From Amycolatopsis endophytica (lineage in GTDB: Bacteria > Actinomycetota > Actinomycetes > Mycobacteriales > Pseudonocardiaceae), in contig NZ_JACCFK010000001.1 in assembly GCF_013410405.1 (NCBI RefSeq), forward strand, positions 1,736,001 through 1,800,000: a DNA stretch of 64,000 bases. Direction: 5' to 3'. Under the pieces are notes generated by a model. It ran no database searches. It was not told the origin of the DNA and was given only the letters and a program-made list of their open reading frames with translations. Below are positions 1-7,911 of the stretch, one piece after another (the first letter of the stretch is position 1; every line of letters begins with the position of its first letter). Both the position numbers and the translations under genes were made by a program.

Positions 1-10
1 GAGGAACAGC

Positions 11-385
11 ATGGCATTGGAACGGCCGGAGGTCGACAAGCCGACCGGACCGCCTCCGGCGGACCTGGAGGTCACGGACCTCAGCGTCGGCGACGGCGCG
101 GAAGCCGCCGCGGGCAACGTCGTGTCCGTGCACTACGTGGGCGTCTCGCACTCGACCGGTGCTGAGTTCGACGCGTCGTGGAACCGGGGCGAACCGCTGC
201 GCTTCCCGCTCGGCGCGGGGCACGTCATTCCCGGCTGGGACCAGGGCGTGCAGGGCATGAAGGTGGGCGGACGGCGACGTCTGGTCATCCCGCCGCACCT
301 GGGTTACGGCGACCGCGGCGCCGGAGACGTGATCAAGCCGGGCGAGACCCTGATCTTCGTGGTGGACCTGGTCGGCGTCAGCTGA
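11..385 (+). CDS. FKBP-type peptidyl-prolyl cis-trans isomerase
   Basis: This 124-residue protein is almost entirely one FKBP domain (about residues 35-123), the fold that isomerises X-Pro bonds during protein folding. Visible family signatures are the GAEFDASWNRGEP strand-turn, the VIPGWDQGVQGMKVGG core and the LGYGDRGAG loop before the final strand FVVDLVGV. There is no signal peptide, so it should be cytoplasmic. The ATG is preceded by GAGGAA within the first ten bases of the window, so the 5' end appears complete. It ends 8 bp inside the convergent LysR gene. The family assignment is secure; the substrate is unknown. Confidence 0.93.
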   Translation: MALERPEVDKPTGPPPADLEVTDLSVGDGAEAAAGNVVSVHYVGVSHSTGAEFDASWNRGEPLRFPLGAGHVIPGWDQGVQGMKVGGRRRLVIPPHLGYGDRGAGDVIKPGETLIFVVDLVGVS

Positions 386-1259
386 GCCGGGACGCCACCC
401 GCGTCAGCAGGCCCACCAGGGCCGAAACGTGGGCGGCCGGCCGGGGGCGGTGCACCGCGTGGATCTCGCGGTCCAGCGTGCTCCCGGCCAGGTCGCGCAC
501 CACGATCCCGTCGGCGTCGCGCACCACCGTCGCCGGCACCAGCGCCGCGCCGAGGCCGGCGCGGACCAGCGCGAGGATCGCCGCGTAGTCCTTCGTCTCG
601 TAGGCGATCCGCGGTTCGATCCCGTCCCGCGCGGCCAGCAGGTCCAGGCACGCGCGGTCCGCCGAGATCCAGTCGTCGGCGGCCAGGTCGACCAGTTTCA
701 CCTCGTCCTTGCCCGCCGCCGGGTGCCGCGGCGGCAGCACCAGCCGCAGCCGGTCGGCCAGGAGCGGCACCCTCGTCAGCCCGCGTGCCGGGGGCAGGTG
801 CCGCCCCGGGTAGCGGTGGGTGATCAGCAGGTCCAGCTCACCGGACACCACCAGGTCGTAGCCCTCCGGCGGTTCCAGGTCGGCCAGGCGCAGCCGCGTC
901 TCCGGATGGGTCCGCCGGAACTCGCCGATGACCTGCGGCAACAGCACCTGGCCCGCGGTGGCGAAGGTGCCGACGGTCAGCGTCGCCGGTGGCCGGTCAC
1001 GCAGGGCCGCAAGCGCTTGCTCCGCCTCACGCAGCTCGCCGACGATCGCCTCGCCGTGCCGCACCAGGACGCGACCCGCCTCGGTCAGCGACGTGCCGGT
1101 GGCCCGGCGCTCCAGCAGCGCGCACCCGGCCTCGCGTTCGAGCCGGGCCAGTTGCTGGGACAGCGCGGACGCGGTGAAACCCATGGTGCGCGCCGCCGTC
1201 GCGATGGATCCGGCGTGGGCGACCTCGACGAGGACGCGGAGTCGTTCGGCGACGAGCAT
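378..1259 (-). CDS. LysR-family transcriptional regulator
   Basis: A 293-residue LysR-type regulator of normal length. Residues 1-60 form the winged helix-turn-helix (HAGSIATAARTMGFTASALS then QQLARLER), followed by the linker helix and a periplasmic-binding-protein-like effector domain to the C terminus. It starts at an ATG 73 bp from the divergent dehydratase gene, and the spacer holds three CCGTAA/TTACGG half-sites, so it probably controls that gene and itself. Its stop overlaps the end of the FKBP gene tail-to-tail. The effector molecule cannot be read from the sequence; an amino acid is a reasonable guess from the neighbour. Confidence 0.93.
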   Translation of the reverse strand: MLVAERLRVLVEVAHAGSIATAARTMGFTASALSQQLARLEREAGCALLERRATGTSLTEAGRVLVRHGEAIVGELREAEQALAALRDRPPATLTVGTFATAGQVLLPQVIGEFRRTHPETRLRLADLEPPEGYDLVVSGELDLLITHRYPGRHLPPARGLTRVPLLADRLRLVLPPRHPAAGKDEVKLVDLAADDWISADRACLDLLAARDGIEPRIAYETKDYAAILALVRAGLGAALVPATVVRDADGIVVRDLAGSTLDREIHAVHRPRPAAHVSALVGLLTRVASRLS

Positions 1260-1311
1260 GCCGTAAGTATCGCTAATGCCCGGCCACCGTAAAGCGCTGG
1301 CGGCTTACGGC
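1260..1311. promoter_or_regulatory. Candidate LysR operator between divergent genes
   Basis: The 73-bp divergent spacer contains CCGTAA at 1261-1266 and 1287-1292 and the inverted half-site TTACGG at 1305-1310. The last two form a CCGTAA-N12-TTACGG dyad, and the first pairs with the third as a wider dyad (GCCGTAAG at 1260, CTTACGGC at 1304). Such interrupted dyads beside a LysR gene are the usual recognition and activation sites of the family. Binding is an inference. Confidence 0.5.
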
Positions 1312-1332
1312 CGGGGTGCGCACAGTGGAGAC

Positions 1333-2232
1333 ATGACCACCACCGTCGTCCCCGACGTGACCGCCGCCGCGGACCGCATCCGCCCGCACGTCCGCCACAC
1401 CCCGCTGCTGCGCGCGGAGGTCGACGGCCGTCCGCTCGTGCTGAAACTCGAACACCTCCAGCGCACCGGCTCGTTCAAGCTGCGGGGCGCGCTGAACGCG
1501 CTGCTCGCCGGTGAGCGGCCAGGGCAGGTCGTCACGGCGTCGGGTGGCAACCACGGCATCGGGGTCGCGACGGCCGCGGCGATCCTCGGCCTGCCCGCGA
1601 CGATCGTGGTGCCCGAAACCGTGCCGGAGGGCAAGGCCCGCCGGATCGAAGCCGCCGGCGCGCGGCTGGTGCGGGCCGGGACGCGGTACGCGGAAGCGGC
1701 GGCGGCCGCGCACGAACTGGCCGAGGCTCCGGGCGCCCGCTACGTCGAGGCCTACAACGACCCCGTCGTGGTCGCCGGCCAGGGCACGGTGGCGGCGGAG
1801 ATCGTCGCGGACGCCCCGGACGTCGACTCGATCGCGGTCGCCGTGGGCGGCGGCGGGCTGGCCGCGGGTGTGGCGCTCGGGTCCGGCGGGCGGCTCACCG
1901 TCGCGGTCGAACCGGAGGGCTGTTCGTGCCTGCACCAGGCGCTGGCCGCCGGTCGCCCGGTGGACGCGCGGGTCGACTCGGTCGCCGCGTCGGCGCTGGG
2001 CGCGACCCGCGTGGGCGAGGTCCCCTTCGCGGTGCTGTCCGGGCCCTCGGTGGTGTCGCGGGTGGTGGGCGAGGACGAGATCGTGGCCGCCCGAGACCGG
2101 CTGTGGGACGAGTTCCGGCTGGCGGTCGAGCCCGCCGCGGCGGTGCCCTTCGCCGCCTGGCTCGCCGGGCAGGTGCCGGGCGAGGTGCCGTGCGTCCTGC
2201 TGTGTGGCGCCAACGCGGACTGGACTCCGTGA
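1333..2232 (+). CDS. PLP-dependent threonine/serine dehydratase-like enzyme
   Basis: A 299-residue fold-type II PLP enzyme of the threonine/serine dehydratase and serine racemase group. The Schiff-base lysine is K49 in GSFKLRGA, the substrate and phosphate loop is SGGNHGIG, and the glycine-rich cofactor loop is GGGGLAAGV. No C-terminal ACT regulatory domain is present, so it is the short catabolic type rather than biosynthetic IlvA. The ATG at 1333 is chosen because GGAG lies 5 bases upstream and an upstream in-frame ATG at 1276 would lie inside the operator. It probably deaminates L-threonine or L-serine, under control of the divergent LysR gene. The exact substrate is uncertain. Confidence 0.88.
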   Translation: MTTTVVPDVTAAADRIRPHVRHTPLLRAEVDGRPLVLKLEHLQRTGSFKLRGALNALLAGERPGQVVTASGGNHGIGVATAAAILGLPATIVVPETVPEGKARRIEAAGARLVRAGTRYAEAAAAAHELAEAPGARYVEAYNDPVVVAGQGTVAAEIVADAPDVDSIAVAVGGGGLAAGVALGSGGRLTVAVEPEGCSCLHQALAAGRPVDARVDSVAASALGATRVGEVPFAVLSGPSVVSRVVGEDEIVAARDRLWDEFRLAVEPAAAVPFAAWLAGQVPGEVPCVLLCGANADWTP

Positions 2233-2246
2233 CTAGGCTGGGGATC

Positions 2247-2567
2247 ATGCCGGAACCGATCCTGGTGTCCATCGCCGCCGCGGCCGCCACGAAGGCCGTG
2301 CAGGGGCTCTACGAGCTGATCAAGAACAAGTTCGCCGGCGATCCGGAGGCGACAGCGGTGCTGGAGACCGCGACACCCGAGGCACCGGAGACGGTCGAGG
2401 TCCTGGCCGAACGACTGGACCGGGCCGGCCGGGAGGACCCCGGGTTCGCCGGATCGCTGCGCGAGGCGTGGAGCCAGCACGGCGACGGCGCGAACAACCA
2501 GATCTCCGGCACGGTCCACGGCAACGTCGTGCAGGCACGGGACGTGCACGGCGACATCAGCTTCTAA
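2247..2567 (+). CDS. Small putative effector with C-terminal RHIM/BASS3-like amyloid motif
   Basis: This 106-residue protein has an N-terminal helical part (residues 2-30, hydrophobic SIAAAAATKAVQGLYELI), an acidic helical middle and a glycine-rich C terminus. Residues 84-106 contain NQISG...VVQARDVHGDISF. That pattern resembles the BASS3/RHIM-type amyloid signalling motifs described for bacterial NLR-associated effectors, and the small N-terminal helical domain resembles the membrane-acting Bell/HeLo-like type. The same motif starts the STAND NTPase at 4139-6145. It starts 14 bp after the dehydratase stop, with GGGGAT upstream. The role as a cell-death executor switched on by the STAND protein is an inference; no catalytic motif is visible. 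Confidence 0.75.
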   Translation: MPEPILVSIAAAAATKAVQGLYELIKNKFAGDPEATAVLETATPEAPETVEVLAERLDRAGREDPGFAGSLREAWSQHGDGANNQISGTVHGNVVQARDVHGDISF

Positions 2568-2577
2568 GATCACCACC

Positions 2578-4155
2578 GTGGTCGACTGGCATACGGTGCG
2601 CACCGAGCGCACGGTGCTCGTGATCGTCCACAACACCACCGCGGCGACGCGGCTGTTCGACATCCTGCCGCTGTTCGCGACCGACCCGCGCATCCAGACC
2701 GTCTTCACCTGCCCCGGTTCGAGCGCGTTCACCGCGGGCACGCACGAGTACCTGGCGAAGGCGGGGATCGAGGTCCTGCCCTGGGAAACTGCCCTGCGGA
2801 TGCCCGCGGACCTGGCGATCTCCGCCAGCTACGGCGGCGGCCTGCACGACGTCGCCGCGCCGCTGATGGTCGTGCCGCACGGCATGGGCTACAACAAGTA
2901 CCTCGAATCGGAGGGCCGCGGTGGCGTGTTCGGCCTGTCCGGGGAATGGCTGACCCACGACGGCCGCGTGGTCCCGTCGGTCATCGTGCTCTCCCACGAA
3001 GAACAACTGGACCGGCTGATCAGGGCGTGCCCGGAAGCCGCGGCGAACGCGATCGTCGCGGGCGATCCGTGCTTCGACCGCATGCTGGCGAGCCTCCCGC
3101 TGCGCGAGTCCTACCGGCAGGCGTTCGGCCTCGAACCCGGGCAACGGCTGATCGTGGTGTCCTCCACCTGGGGCGACGCGTCGCTCTTCGGCTCCGACCC
3201 CGAACTCGTCCGGCGGCTCGCCGCGACGCTGGACCTGGACGGCTACCGCCTCGCGGTGGCGCTGCACCCCAACATCACGGCGCACCACTCGCCGTGGCAG
3301 GTGCGGATATGGCTGGAGGACTGCCGCCGCGCCGGTGTCCTGGTCCTGCCCGACGAGCAGTGGTGGGGCGCGGCGCTCGTGGCGGCCGATCTGACCGTCG
3401 GTGACCACGGCTCCGTCAGCTTCTACTCGGCCGCGCTCGGTCTGCCACTGCTGCTCGCCGCCGCGCCGGAGAACGCCGTGGCCCCGGACTCCCCCATCGC
3501 CGGCCTGCTCGCGGCGGCTCCCCGGCTCGGCGCGGACCCGCGGCGGCAGATCGACGAGGCGATCAAGGACCACGATCCGGCCACGCTGGCCGCGATCACG
3601 GGCCTGACCACGTCGTTGCCCGGCGGCTCCAACCGCACCCTGTCCGACGCGATCTACCGCCGTCTCCGGCTGCGATCGCCGGGCGAGCCGGAGACGCGGG
3701 CACTGCCGATCCCCGAGGCCGACATCCCGGAACCACGCGCGCACCTGGTACGGATCCGCTCGTGGGGCGATCACGCGGAGGCCACCCGGTTCCCCGCGGT
3801 GGCGCTACGGGAACCGGGCCGGGCTCCGCGGTACACCCACCTCGTCGTGGACACCAGGGAACCCAGTGCGCGACTGCTCGACCTGGCCGACATCGTCGTC
3901 CACGACCACCCGCGCGACGCGCGCCGGTGGGTCGGCGAGACCCTGCGGTCACTGACGGGGTGCTCGCTCGCGGTGGCCCGCGACGGGGACACCTGGCTGG
4001 CAGGCGACGGCGACGGTTTCCTCGTCCGGCTGAGCGATCTGACCGGTCCCGCGCCGGTGTTCGCCGCGGCACTGCAGGGTCATCCGGGCGGCGCGGAGAT
4101 CCGGGTGGAACTCGGTGGGACGCTCCGGACGGCGACGGTCACCGTTCTGCGGTGA
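2578..4155 (+). CDS. GT-B-like protein of unknown function
   Basis: A 525-residue actinobacterial protein starting at GTG, 10 bp after the small effector gene. The N terminus is a Rossmann-like beta-alpha unit (TVLVIVHNTTAATRLFDILP). Later segments, ISASYGG, VVPHGMGYNKYL and GDHGSVSFYSAALGLPLLL, look like the two halves of a GT-B or CDP-glycerol-transferase/epimerase-like fold, the last being in the usual nucleotide-sugar donor position. The C-terminal third (about 380-525) is not recognisable. Relatives have, from memory, been labelled translation initiation factor 2 without a basis. Its place between the two motif-carrying genes suggests a shared role, unproven. It overlaps the STAND gene by 17 bp tail-to-tail. 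Confidence 0.7.
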   Translation: MVDWHTVRTERTVLVIVHNTTAATRLFDILPLFATDPRIQTVFTCPGSSAFTAGTHEYLAKAGIEVLPWETALRMPADLAISASYGGGLHDVAAPLMVVPHGMGYNKYLESEGRGGVFGLSGEWLTHDGRVVPSVIVLSHEEQLDRLIRACPEAAANAIVAGDPCFDRMLASLPLRESYRQAFGLEPGQRLIVVSSTWGDASLFGSDPELVRRLAATLDLDGYRLAVALHPNITAHHSPWQVRIWLEDCRRAGVLVLPDEQWWGAALVAADLTVGDHGSVSFYSAALGLPLLLAAAPENAVAPDSPIAGLLAAAPRLGADPRRQIDEAIKDHDPATLAAITGLTTSLPGGSNRTLSDAIYRRLRLRSPGEPETRALPIPEADIPEPRAHLVRIRSWGDHAEATRFPAVALREPGRAPRYTHLVVDTREPSARLLDLADIVVHDHPRDARRWVGETLRSLTGCSLAVARDGDTWLAGDGDGFLVRLSDLTGPAPVFAAALQGHPGGAEIRVELGGTLRTATVTVLR

Positions 4156-6145
4156 GCGAACGAATCCGCTCCTCGGCGTCCGCACGTTCCCGGGTGAATC
4201 CGTGGTGCGCGAAGATCTCCGCCGCGCGCCGGAGATCCGGCAGCGGGTCCGGGGCCAGGACGGCGAGCGCGACCATGATCTCGCCGCGTTCGCGGTGAGC
4301 GCGTCCGGCCTCGGACACGGCCAGCGCCGCCCGCAGCACCTCACGCGCCTCGTCGACCCGGCCGGCTTCGGTCAGCTTCCGGCCGCGCCAGAGGTCGATC
4401 TTCGTGACGTTGTAGGGCTCGGACCGCAACCCGTCGGCGGCCTGGTCGAGCAGGGGCAGCGCCGCATCGGGCAGGAGCGCCTTGGCCAGGTGGAAGCGGG
4501 CCAGCGCGATCCGCCGCGGCACCCCGAGCCCGAGCGCCCGGCCGAGGTTCTCGCGCCACAGCTTAGCCGCGTCCTCGCGGTGCCCCCGGTCCCATTCGAC
4601 CAGGCCCAGCGTCTCCAGCGCGCTCGCCTCGGCGGTCTCGCTCCCCGACCGCCGGGCCCGCTCCAGAGCGTCCTCCAGCGCCTCGGCCGCCTTGTCGAAC
4701 TCGGCGCGCTGCCGGTGACCGAGCCCGAGCTGGAAGCCGAGCACGGCGGCGGCCAGATCGTTGCCCAGCGCGGTCGCCGCCTCGACCCCGCACCGGTTGA
4801 CGTCGATCATGTCCTGGGTGTGGCCGCCGCGTTCGTACAGCGGCCACAACGCGATCGCGAGCTGGCACACCCGGTGCAGCTCGCCCGCGGCGAAGGCCGC
4901 CTCGACGACCGCGCGCAGGTTCGCCCGCTCGGCGTCGAGCCAGCTCCGGGCCGCGGCACCGTCGTCGTCACCGTCCGGCACGGTCAGATCCGGCCAGATC
5001 TCCTGGCGCCAGCCGCGGCCCGGCGTGAGCACCGCCTCCGCGCGCAGCGCACGCGCCCAGTAGTAGCCGGTCAACCGCTCGACCAGGTGCGCCGCTCGTT
5101 CGGCCCGGTGCCGCGCGTGCGACCTGACCAGGCCCGACATCAGGTACCGGTCCTCGTCGGCCTCCGTGGCGAGCCGGGCCCGCACCAGCTCCTCCAGTGC
5201 GTCCGAGGTGTCCTCTTCGTCCTCTTGCAGCGCCACCGCCACGGCCGCGACGTGCACGCCGCCGGTGCCGGGATGCACGCCGAGCACCTGGTAGACGCGT
5301 TGCGCCTCCGGTGACAACCGCTGGTACGCGGCGTCGAAGACCGAGCGCACCGGAGCGCTCGGGTCGCGCGTGAGCTTCCGCACCAGACGGGCGGCGGGCT
5401 GGGACGACCCGGCGAGCAGGGCCGCGACGACGCACAACGCGGTGGTCGAGCCGTCGCACACCTCGATCAGCCGCCGGATGGCGTCCGGATCCTCGTCGGC
5501 CCGGTCCTTCCCGGCAAGCCGCACGAGCAGTTCACGTGCCGCGTCGTCGGTCATCGGCGCGATCTCCACGACGATGGTCCGGATCGCGTTGGAGAGCAGC
5601 TCGAGCCCGCCCACGTCGGTGACCAGCACCACGGACCGGCCGTGGCCGGGGAGCAGGTGCTCGATCTGCCGGACGGTCAGCCCGTTGTCGACGACCACGG
5701 CGACGGTCTTGCCGGTGGTCCACGACCGCCACCACGCCGCCCTGCCCTCGACACTGCCGGGGATCTCGTCCGGATCGTGTCCGGTGGCGAGCAGCAGATC
5801 GCGCAGCGCCTCCCGCTCCTGCTCGGCCTCGTCGGCCCCGGCCGCGAGCGGGACGAAGAACTGCCCGTCCGGGAACTCCCCGAGGTGCTTGTGCACCCAC
5901 TGCACGGCGAGCGCCGTGCGCCCGGAGCCGGGCTCGCCCAGGATGCGCGCCGCCCTCGGCCAGTCACCGTCGCCGTCGAGCAGGCTGTCCAGGTCACGGA
6001 GCTGGCGGTCGTTGTTGACGTAGTTCGGCAGCCGGAGCGGCAGCTGGCTCAGGGCGCTCCGCCTCCGCTGACCGTGGAAGTGAACCCCGCCGGACACGTC
6101 CCGGCCCTGGAAGACGGACTGTGCGTCTCCGTCGAACTGGTTCAC
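4139..6145 (-). CDS. STAND (NB-ARC-like) NTPase with TPR repeats and N-terminal amyloid motif
   Basis: A 668-residue signalling NTPase. I place the start at GTG 6145 because GGGGAG sits 7 bases upstream; the longer frame to 6301 has no such site. The protein then begins NQFDG..VFQGRDVSGGVHF, matching the C terminus of the 106-residue neighbour. Next come the nucleotide-binding domain (P-loop GEPGSGRTALA at 70-80, Walker B VAVVVDN near 153), a winged-helix segment and C-terminal TPR-like helices (about 400-668). The P-loop lysine is Arg (R76), which is unusual. By analogy with NLR-like proteins, TPRs would sense a trigger and the exposed motif would template the effector. No trigger can be inferred. 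Confidence 0.85.
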   Translation of the reverse strand: MNQFDGDAQSVFQGRDVSGGVHFHGQRRRSALSQLPLRLPNYVNNDRQLRDLDSLLDGDGDWPRAARILGEPGSGRTALAVQWVHKHLGEFPDGQFFVPLAAGADEAEQEREALRDLLLATGHDPDEIPGSVEGRAAWWRSWTTGKTVAVVVDNGLTVRQIEHLLPGHGRSVVLVTDVGGLELLSNAIRTIVVEIAPMTDDAARELLVRLAGKDRADEDPDAIRRLIEVCDGSTTALCVVAALLAGSSQPAARLVRKLTRDPSAPVRSVFDAAYQRLSPEAQRVYQVLGVHPGTGGVHVAAVAVALQEDEEDTSDALEELVRARLATEADEDRYLMSGLVRSHARHRAERAAHLVERLTGYYWARALRAEAVLTPGRGWRQEIWPDLTVPDGDDDGAAARSWLDAERANLRAVVEAAFAAGELHRVCQLAIALWPLYERGGHTQDMIDVNRCGVEAATALGNDLAAAVLGFQLGLGHRQRAEFDKAAEALEDALERARRSGSETAEASALETLGLVEWDRGHREDAAKLWRENLGRALGLGVPRRIALARFHLAKALLPDAALPLLDQAADGLRSEPYNVTKIDLWRGRKLTEAGRVDEAREVLRAALAVSEAGRAHRERGEIMVALAVLAPDPLPDLRRAAEIFAHHGFTRERADAEERIRSLTAER

Positions 6146-6316
6146 TGGACGGCTCCCCACCGATCGTCGCGCCATGCCGAGCCGAAGTACCGCACCCCGA
6201 CGCGCCATATCGCGGTGCGGAGCGCCTGTTACACGGTGTGCAACCATCCTCAGGGCAGGCGGTGCGGGGAGGTGGAGCCGGGGTGCGCCGGGGCGCGACA
6301 TGGATCACCGGAGACG

Positions 6317-6350
6317 AAAAAACCCGGGCCCTGAATTCCAGAGCCCGGGT
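6317..6350 (-). terminator. Rho-independent terminator after tRNA-Leu
   Basis: On the minus strand a 12-bp stem (6350-6339 with 6333-6322, one G-U pair) closes a 5-base loop and runs into six T residues, 8 bp after the tRNA-Leu 3' end. This is a textbook intrinsic terminator. It also separates the tRNA from the STAND gene downstream. Confidence 0.92.
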
Positions 6351-6358
6351 GATTCGGG

Positions 6359-6441
6359 TGGGCGAGGAGGGAGTTGAACCCTCACGTCCTTTCGGACACA
6401 CGGACCTGAACCGTGCGCGTCTGCCATTCCGCCACTCGCCC
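6359..6441 (-). tRNA. tRNA-Leu (anticodon CAG)
   Basis: The 83-nt sequence folds as a class II tRNA. It has a 7-bp acceptor GGGCGAG/CTCGCCC, a D arm with GGC..GGCAGACGC, an anticodon stem CACGG/CCGTG with loop TTCAGGT (anticodon CAG), an extra arm built on GTCCGAAAGGAC, and a TTCAACTC T loop. The discriminator is A; CCA is not encoded. It lies immediately upstream of fhaA in the opposite orientation, as in mycobacteria. Confidence 0.96.
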
Positions 6442-6572
6442 GAGTTGCTGCGACAGCGAAAGGAACTTTAGCAGGCCCGTTCGGGGGCCTTCGCCGGGGG
6501 TCGTGTCGAAGGGGGCGGATCCCGATAGGATCGGTGCGAAAGCACATGCTCGCGAAGGAGGGCTCGGGTTCC

Positions 6573-7787
6573 GTGGGTCGGGTTGAGCGTTTCGATCGAC
6601 GCCTGGAATCCCTGGTGGGCAATACCTTCGCGCGCATGTTCGGCGGCAACGTCGTCACGCAAGAGGTGGCGCAGGCCCTGGAACGCGAAGGTGAGGACAA
6701 CGTTCGTGAGCTGGCCGGTGGCAGGCTGCTCGCCCCCAACCACTACACCGTGTCGCTGGGGTCGACGGACTACGACCGGATGGCCGGCGATGAGTTGCGA
6801 GTCACCAGGGTGCTCACCGAAGCCGTTTCGGCGCACCTCGCCGAACACGGCTGGGACACCTATGGTGACGTCGTAGTTTCGCTCGAGCGCAACGACGCGC
6901 TGCATACTGGACAATTCAAGACCCGTTCATCCGTCGACCCCGACGTCAGCGCGCGTAACGTCGCGGGTGCAGGACGGTCAGCACGACGCAGCAACGCAGG
7001 AGACCCAGCAATGAGCCAGCCCCCCGGCTACGGCCAAGGCCAATACGACCAGGGTGACCCGTACGGCCAGCAGGGCCAGTACGGCTACGGACAGCAGGGA
7101 CAGCCCGGGTACGACCAGGGTGGCTATGGCCAGCCGGGCTACGACCAGGGCTACGGCCAGCAGCCCGGTGGCTACGACCAGGGCGGCTACGGCGGTGGCC
7201 AGCCCGGCTACGACCAGGGCTACGGCGGCCAGCCGGGGTACGACCAGGGCTACGGCCAGCCGCAGGGTGGCTACGACCAGGGCTACGGCCAGCCGCAGGG
7301 CGGGTACGACCAGGGCTACGGCGGCCAGCCGGGCTACGACCAGGGCTACGGCCAGCAGCCCGGCTACGACCAGGGCTACGGCCAGCAGCCCGGCTACGGC
7401 ACCCCGCCGGGCGGCTACGGGCCCCCGCAGGGCGGTCCGGACCCATACGGGCAGCAGGGCGGCTACGCCCCGCCCGCGGCGCCGGGCGCCGGACGCCAGG
7501 TCCAGGCGGTCCTGCAGCTCGACGACGGCTCGAACCGGAACTACACGCTCAAGCAGGGCGGCAACGTCATCGGCCGCGGCCAGGACGCGGACTTCCGCCT
7601 GCCGGACACCGGGGTCTCCCGCCGCCACCTGGAGATCACCTGGGACGGCCAGAGCGCGACGCTGGCCGACATCGGCTCCACCAACGGCACCACGGTCAAC
7701 GGCACCCCGGTGCAGACGTGGCAGCTCGCGGACGGTGACGTGATCAGGGTCGGCCACTCCTCACTGGTGTTCCGCACGCAGGGCTGA
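6573..7787 (+). CDS. fhaA: FHA-domain protein FhaA
   Basis: A 404-residue phosphopeptide-binding protein of the cell-wall signalling operon. Residues 1 to about 120 are the FhaA N-terminal domain (DUF3662; [20 protein letters not shown]). Residues 147-305 are a low-complexity Gly-Tyr-Asp-Gln linker made of repeats, and residues about 308-404 are a complete FHA domain with GRG, SRRH and STNGTTVNG. In mycobacteria FhaA binds phosphorylated MviN/MurJ and limits peptidoglycan synthesis at the pole and septum; the same role is likely. GTG 6573 is chosen because GAAGGAGG lies 11 bases upstream. A TAGGAT at 6525 may be the -10 of the operon promoter. Confidence 0.95.
   Translation: MGRVERFDRRLESLVGNTFARMFGGNVVTQEVAQALEREGEDNVRELAGGRLLAPNHYTVSLGSTDYDRMAGDELRVTRVLTEAVSAHLAEHGWDTYGDVVVSLERNDALHTGQFKTRSSVDPDVSARNVAGAGRSARRSNAGDPAMSQPPGYGQGQYDQGDPYGQQGQYGYGQQGQPGYDQGGYGQPGYDQGYGQQPGGYDQGGYGGGQPGYDQGYGGQPGYDQGYGQPQGGYDQGYGQPQGGYDQGYGGQPGYDQGYGQQPGYDQGYGQQPGYGTPPGGYGPPQGGPDPYGQQGGYAPPAAPGAGRQVQAVLQLDDGSNRNYTLKQGGNVIGRGQDADFRLPDTGVSRRHLEITWDGQSATLADIGSTNGTTVNGTPVQTWQLADGDVIRVGHSSLVFRTQG
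7102..7400 (+). repeat. In-frame [12 protein letters not shown] repeats in fhaA
   Basis: About ten imperfect copies of a 24-33-bp unit encode variations of [10 protein letters not shown] and GYDQGGYGG. The array is entirely in frame and lies between the two folded domains of FhaA. The composition (Tyr, Gln, Gly, Asp) is that of a flexible linker able to undergo phase separation. Copy number is likely to vary between strains. Confidence 0.85.
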
Positions 7788-7837
7788 CACACGCGCCGGT
7801 AACCTGCGCCTGCCCGGGTTCGCACCCGAAATCCCGT

Positions 7838-7886
7838 GTCCCGCAGAATGACTCCTGCGGGACGCCGTGGCGCACGCGTGCCACGG
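7838..7886 (+). other. Two tandem hairpins in the fhaA-fhaB spacer
   Basis: The 124-bp spacer contains GTCCCGCAG/CTGCGGGAC (7838-7846 with 7855-7863) and, directly after it, CCGTGGC/GCCACGG (7865-7871 with 7880-7886). Neither has a T tract, so these are more likely an attenuator, a processing site or an mRNA-stabilising element than a full terminator. They end 25 bp before the fhaB start. Confidence 0.45.
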
Positions 7887-7911
7887 TCGGGAGAACAGAA
7901 GGCGGAGACAC

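Noticed and set aside
4139..6301. STAND gene start at 6301
   Set aside because: The extra 52 residues are Arg/Pro-rich with no Shine-Dalgarno; the GTG at 6145 has a strong one and exposes the motif.
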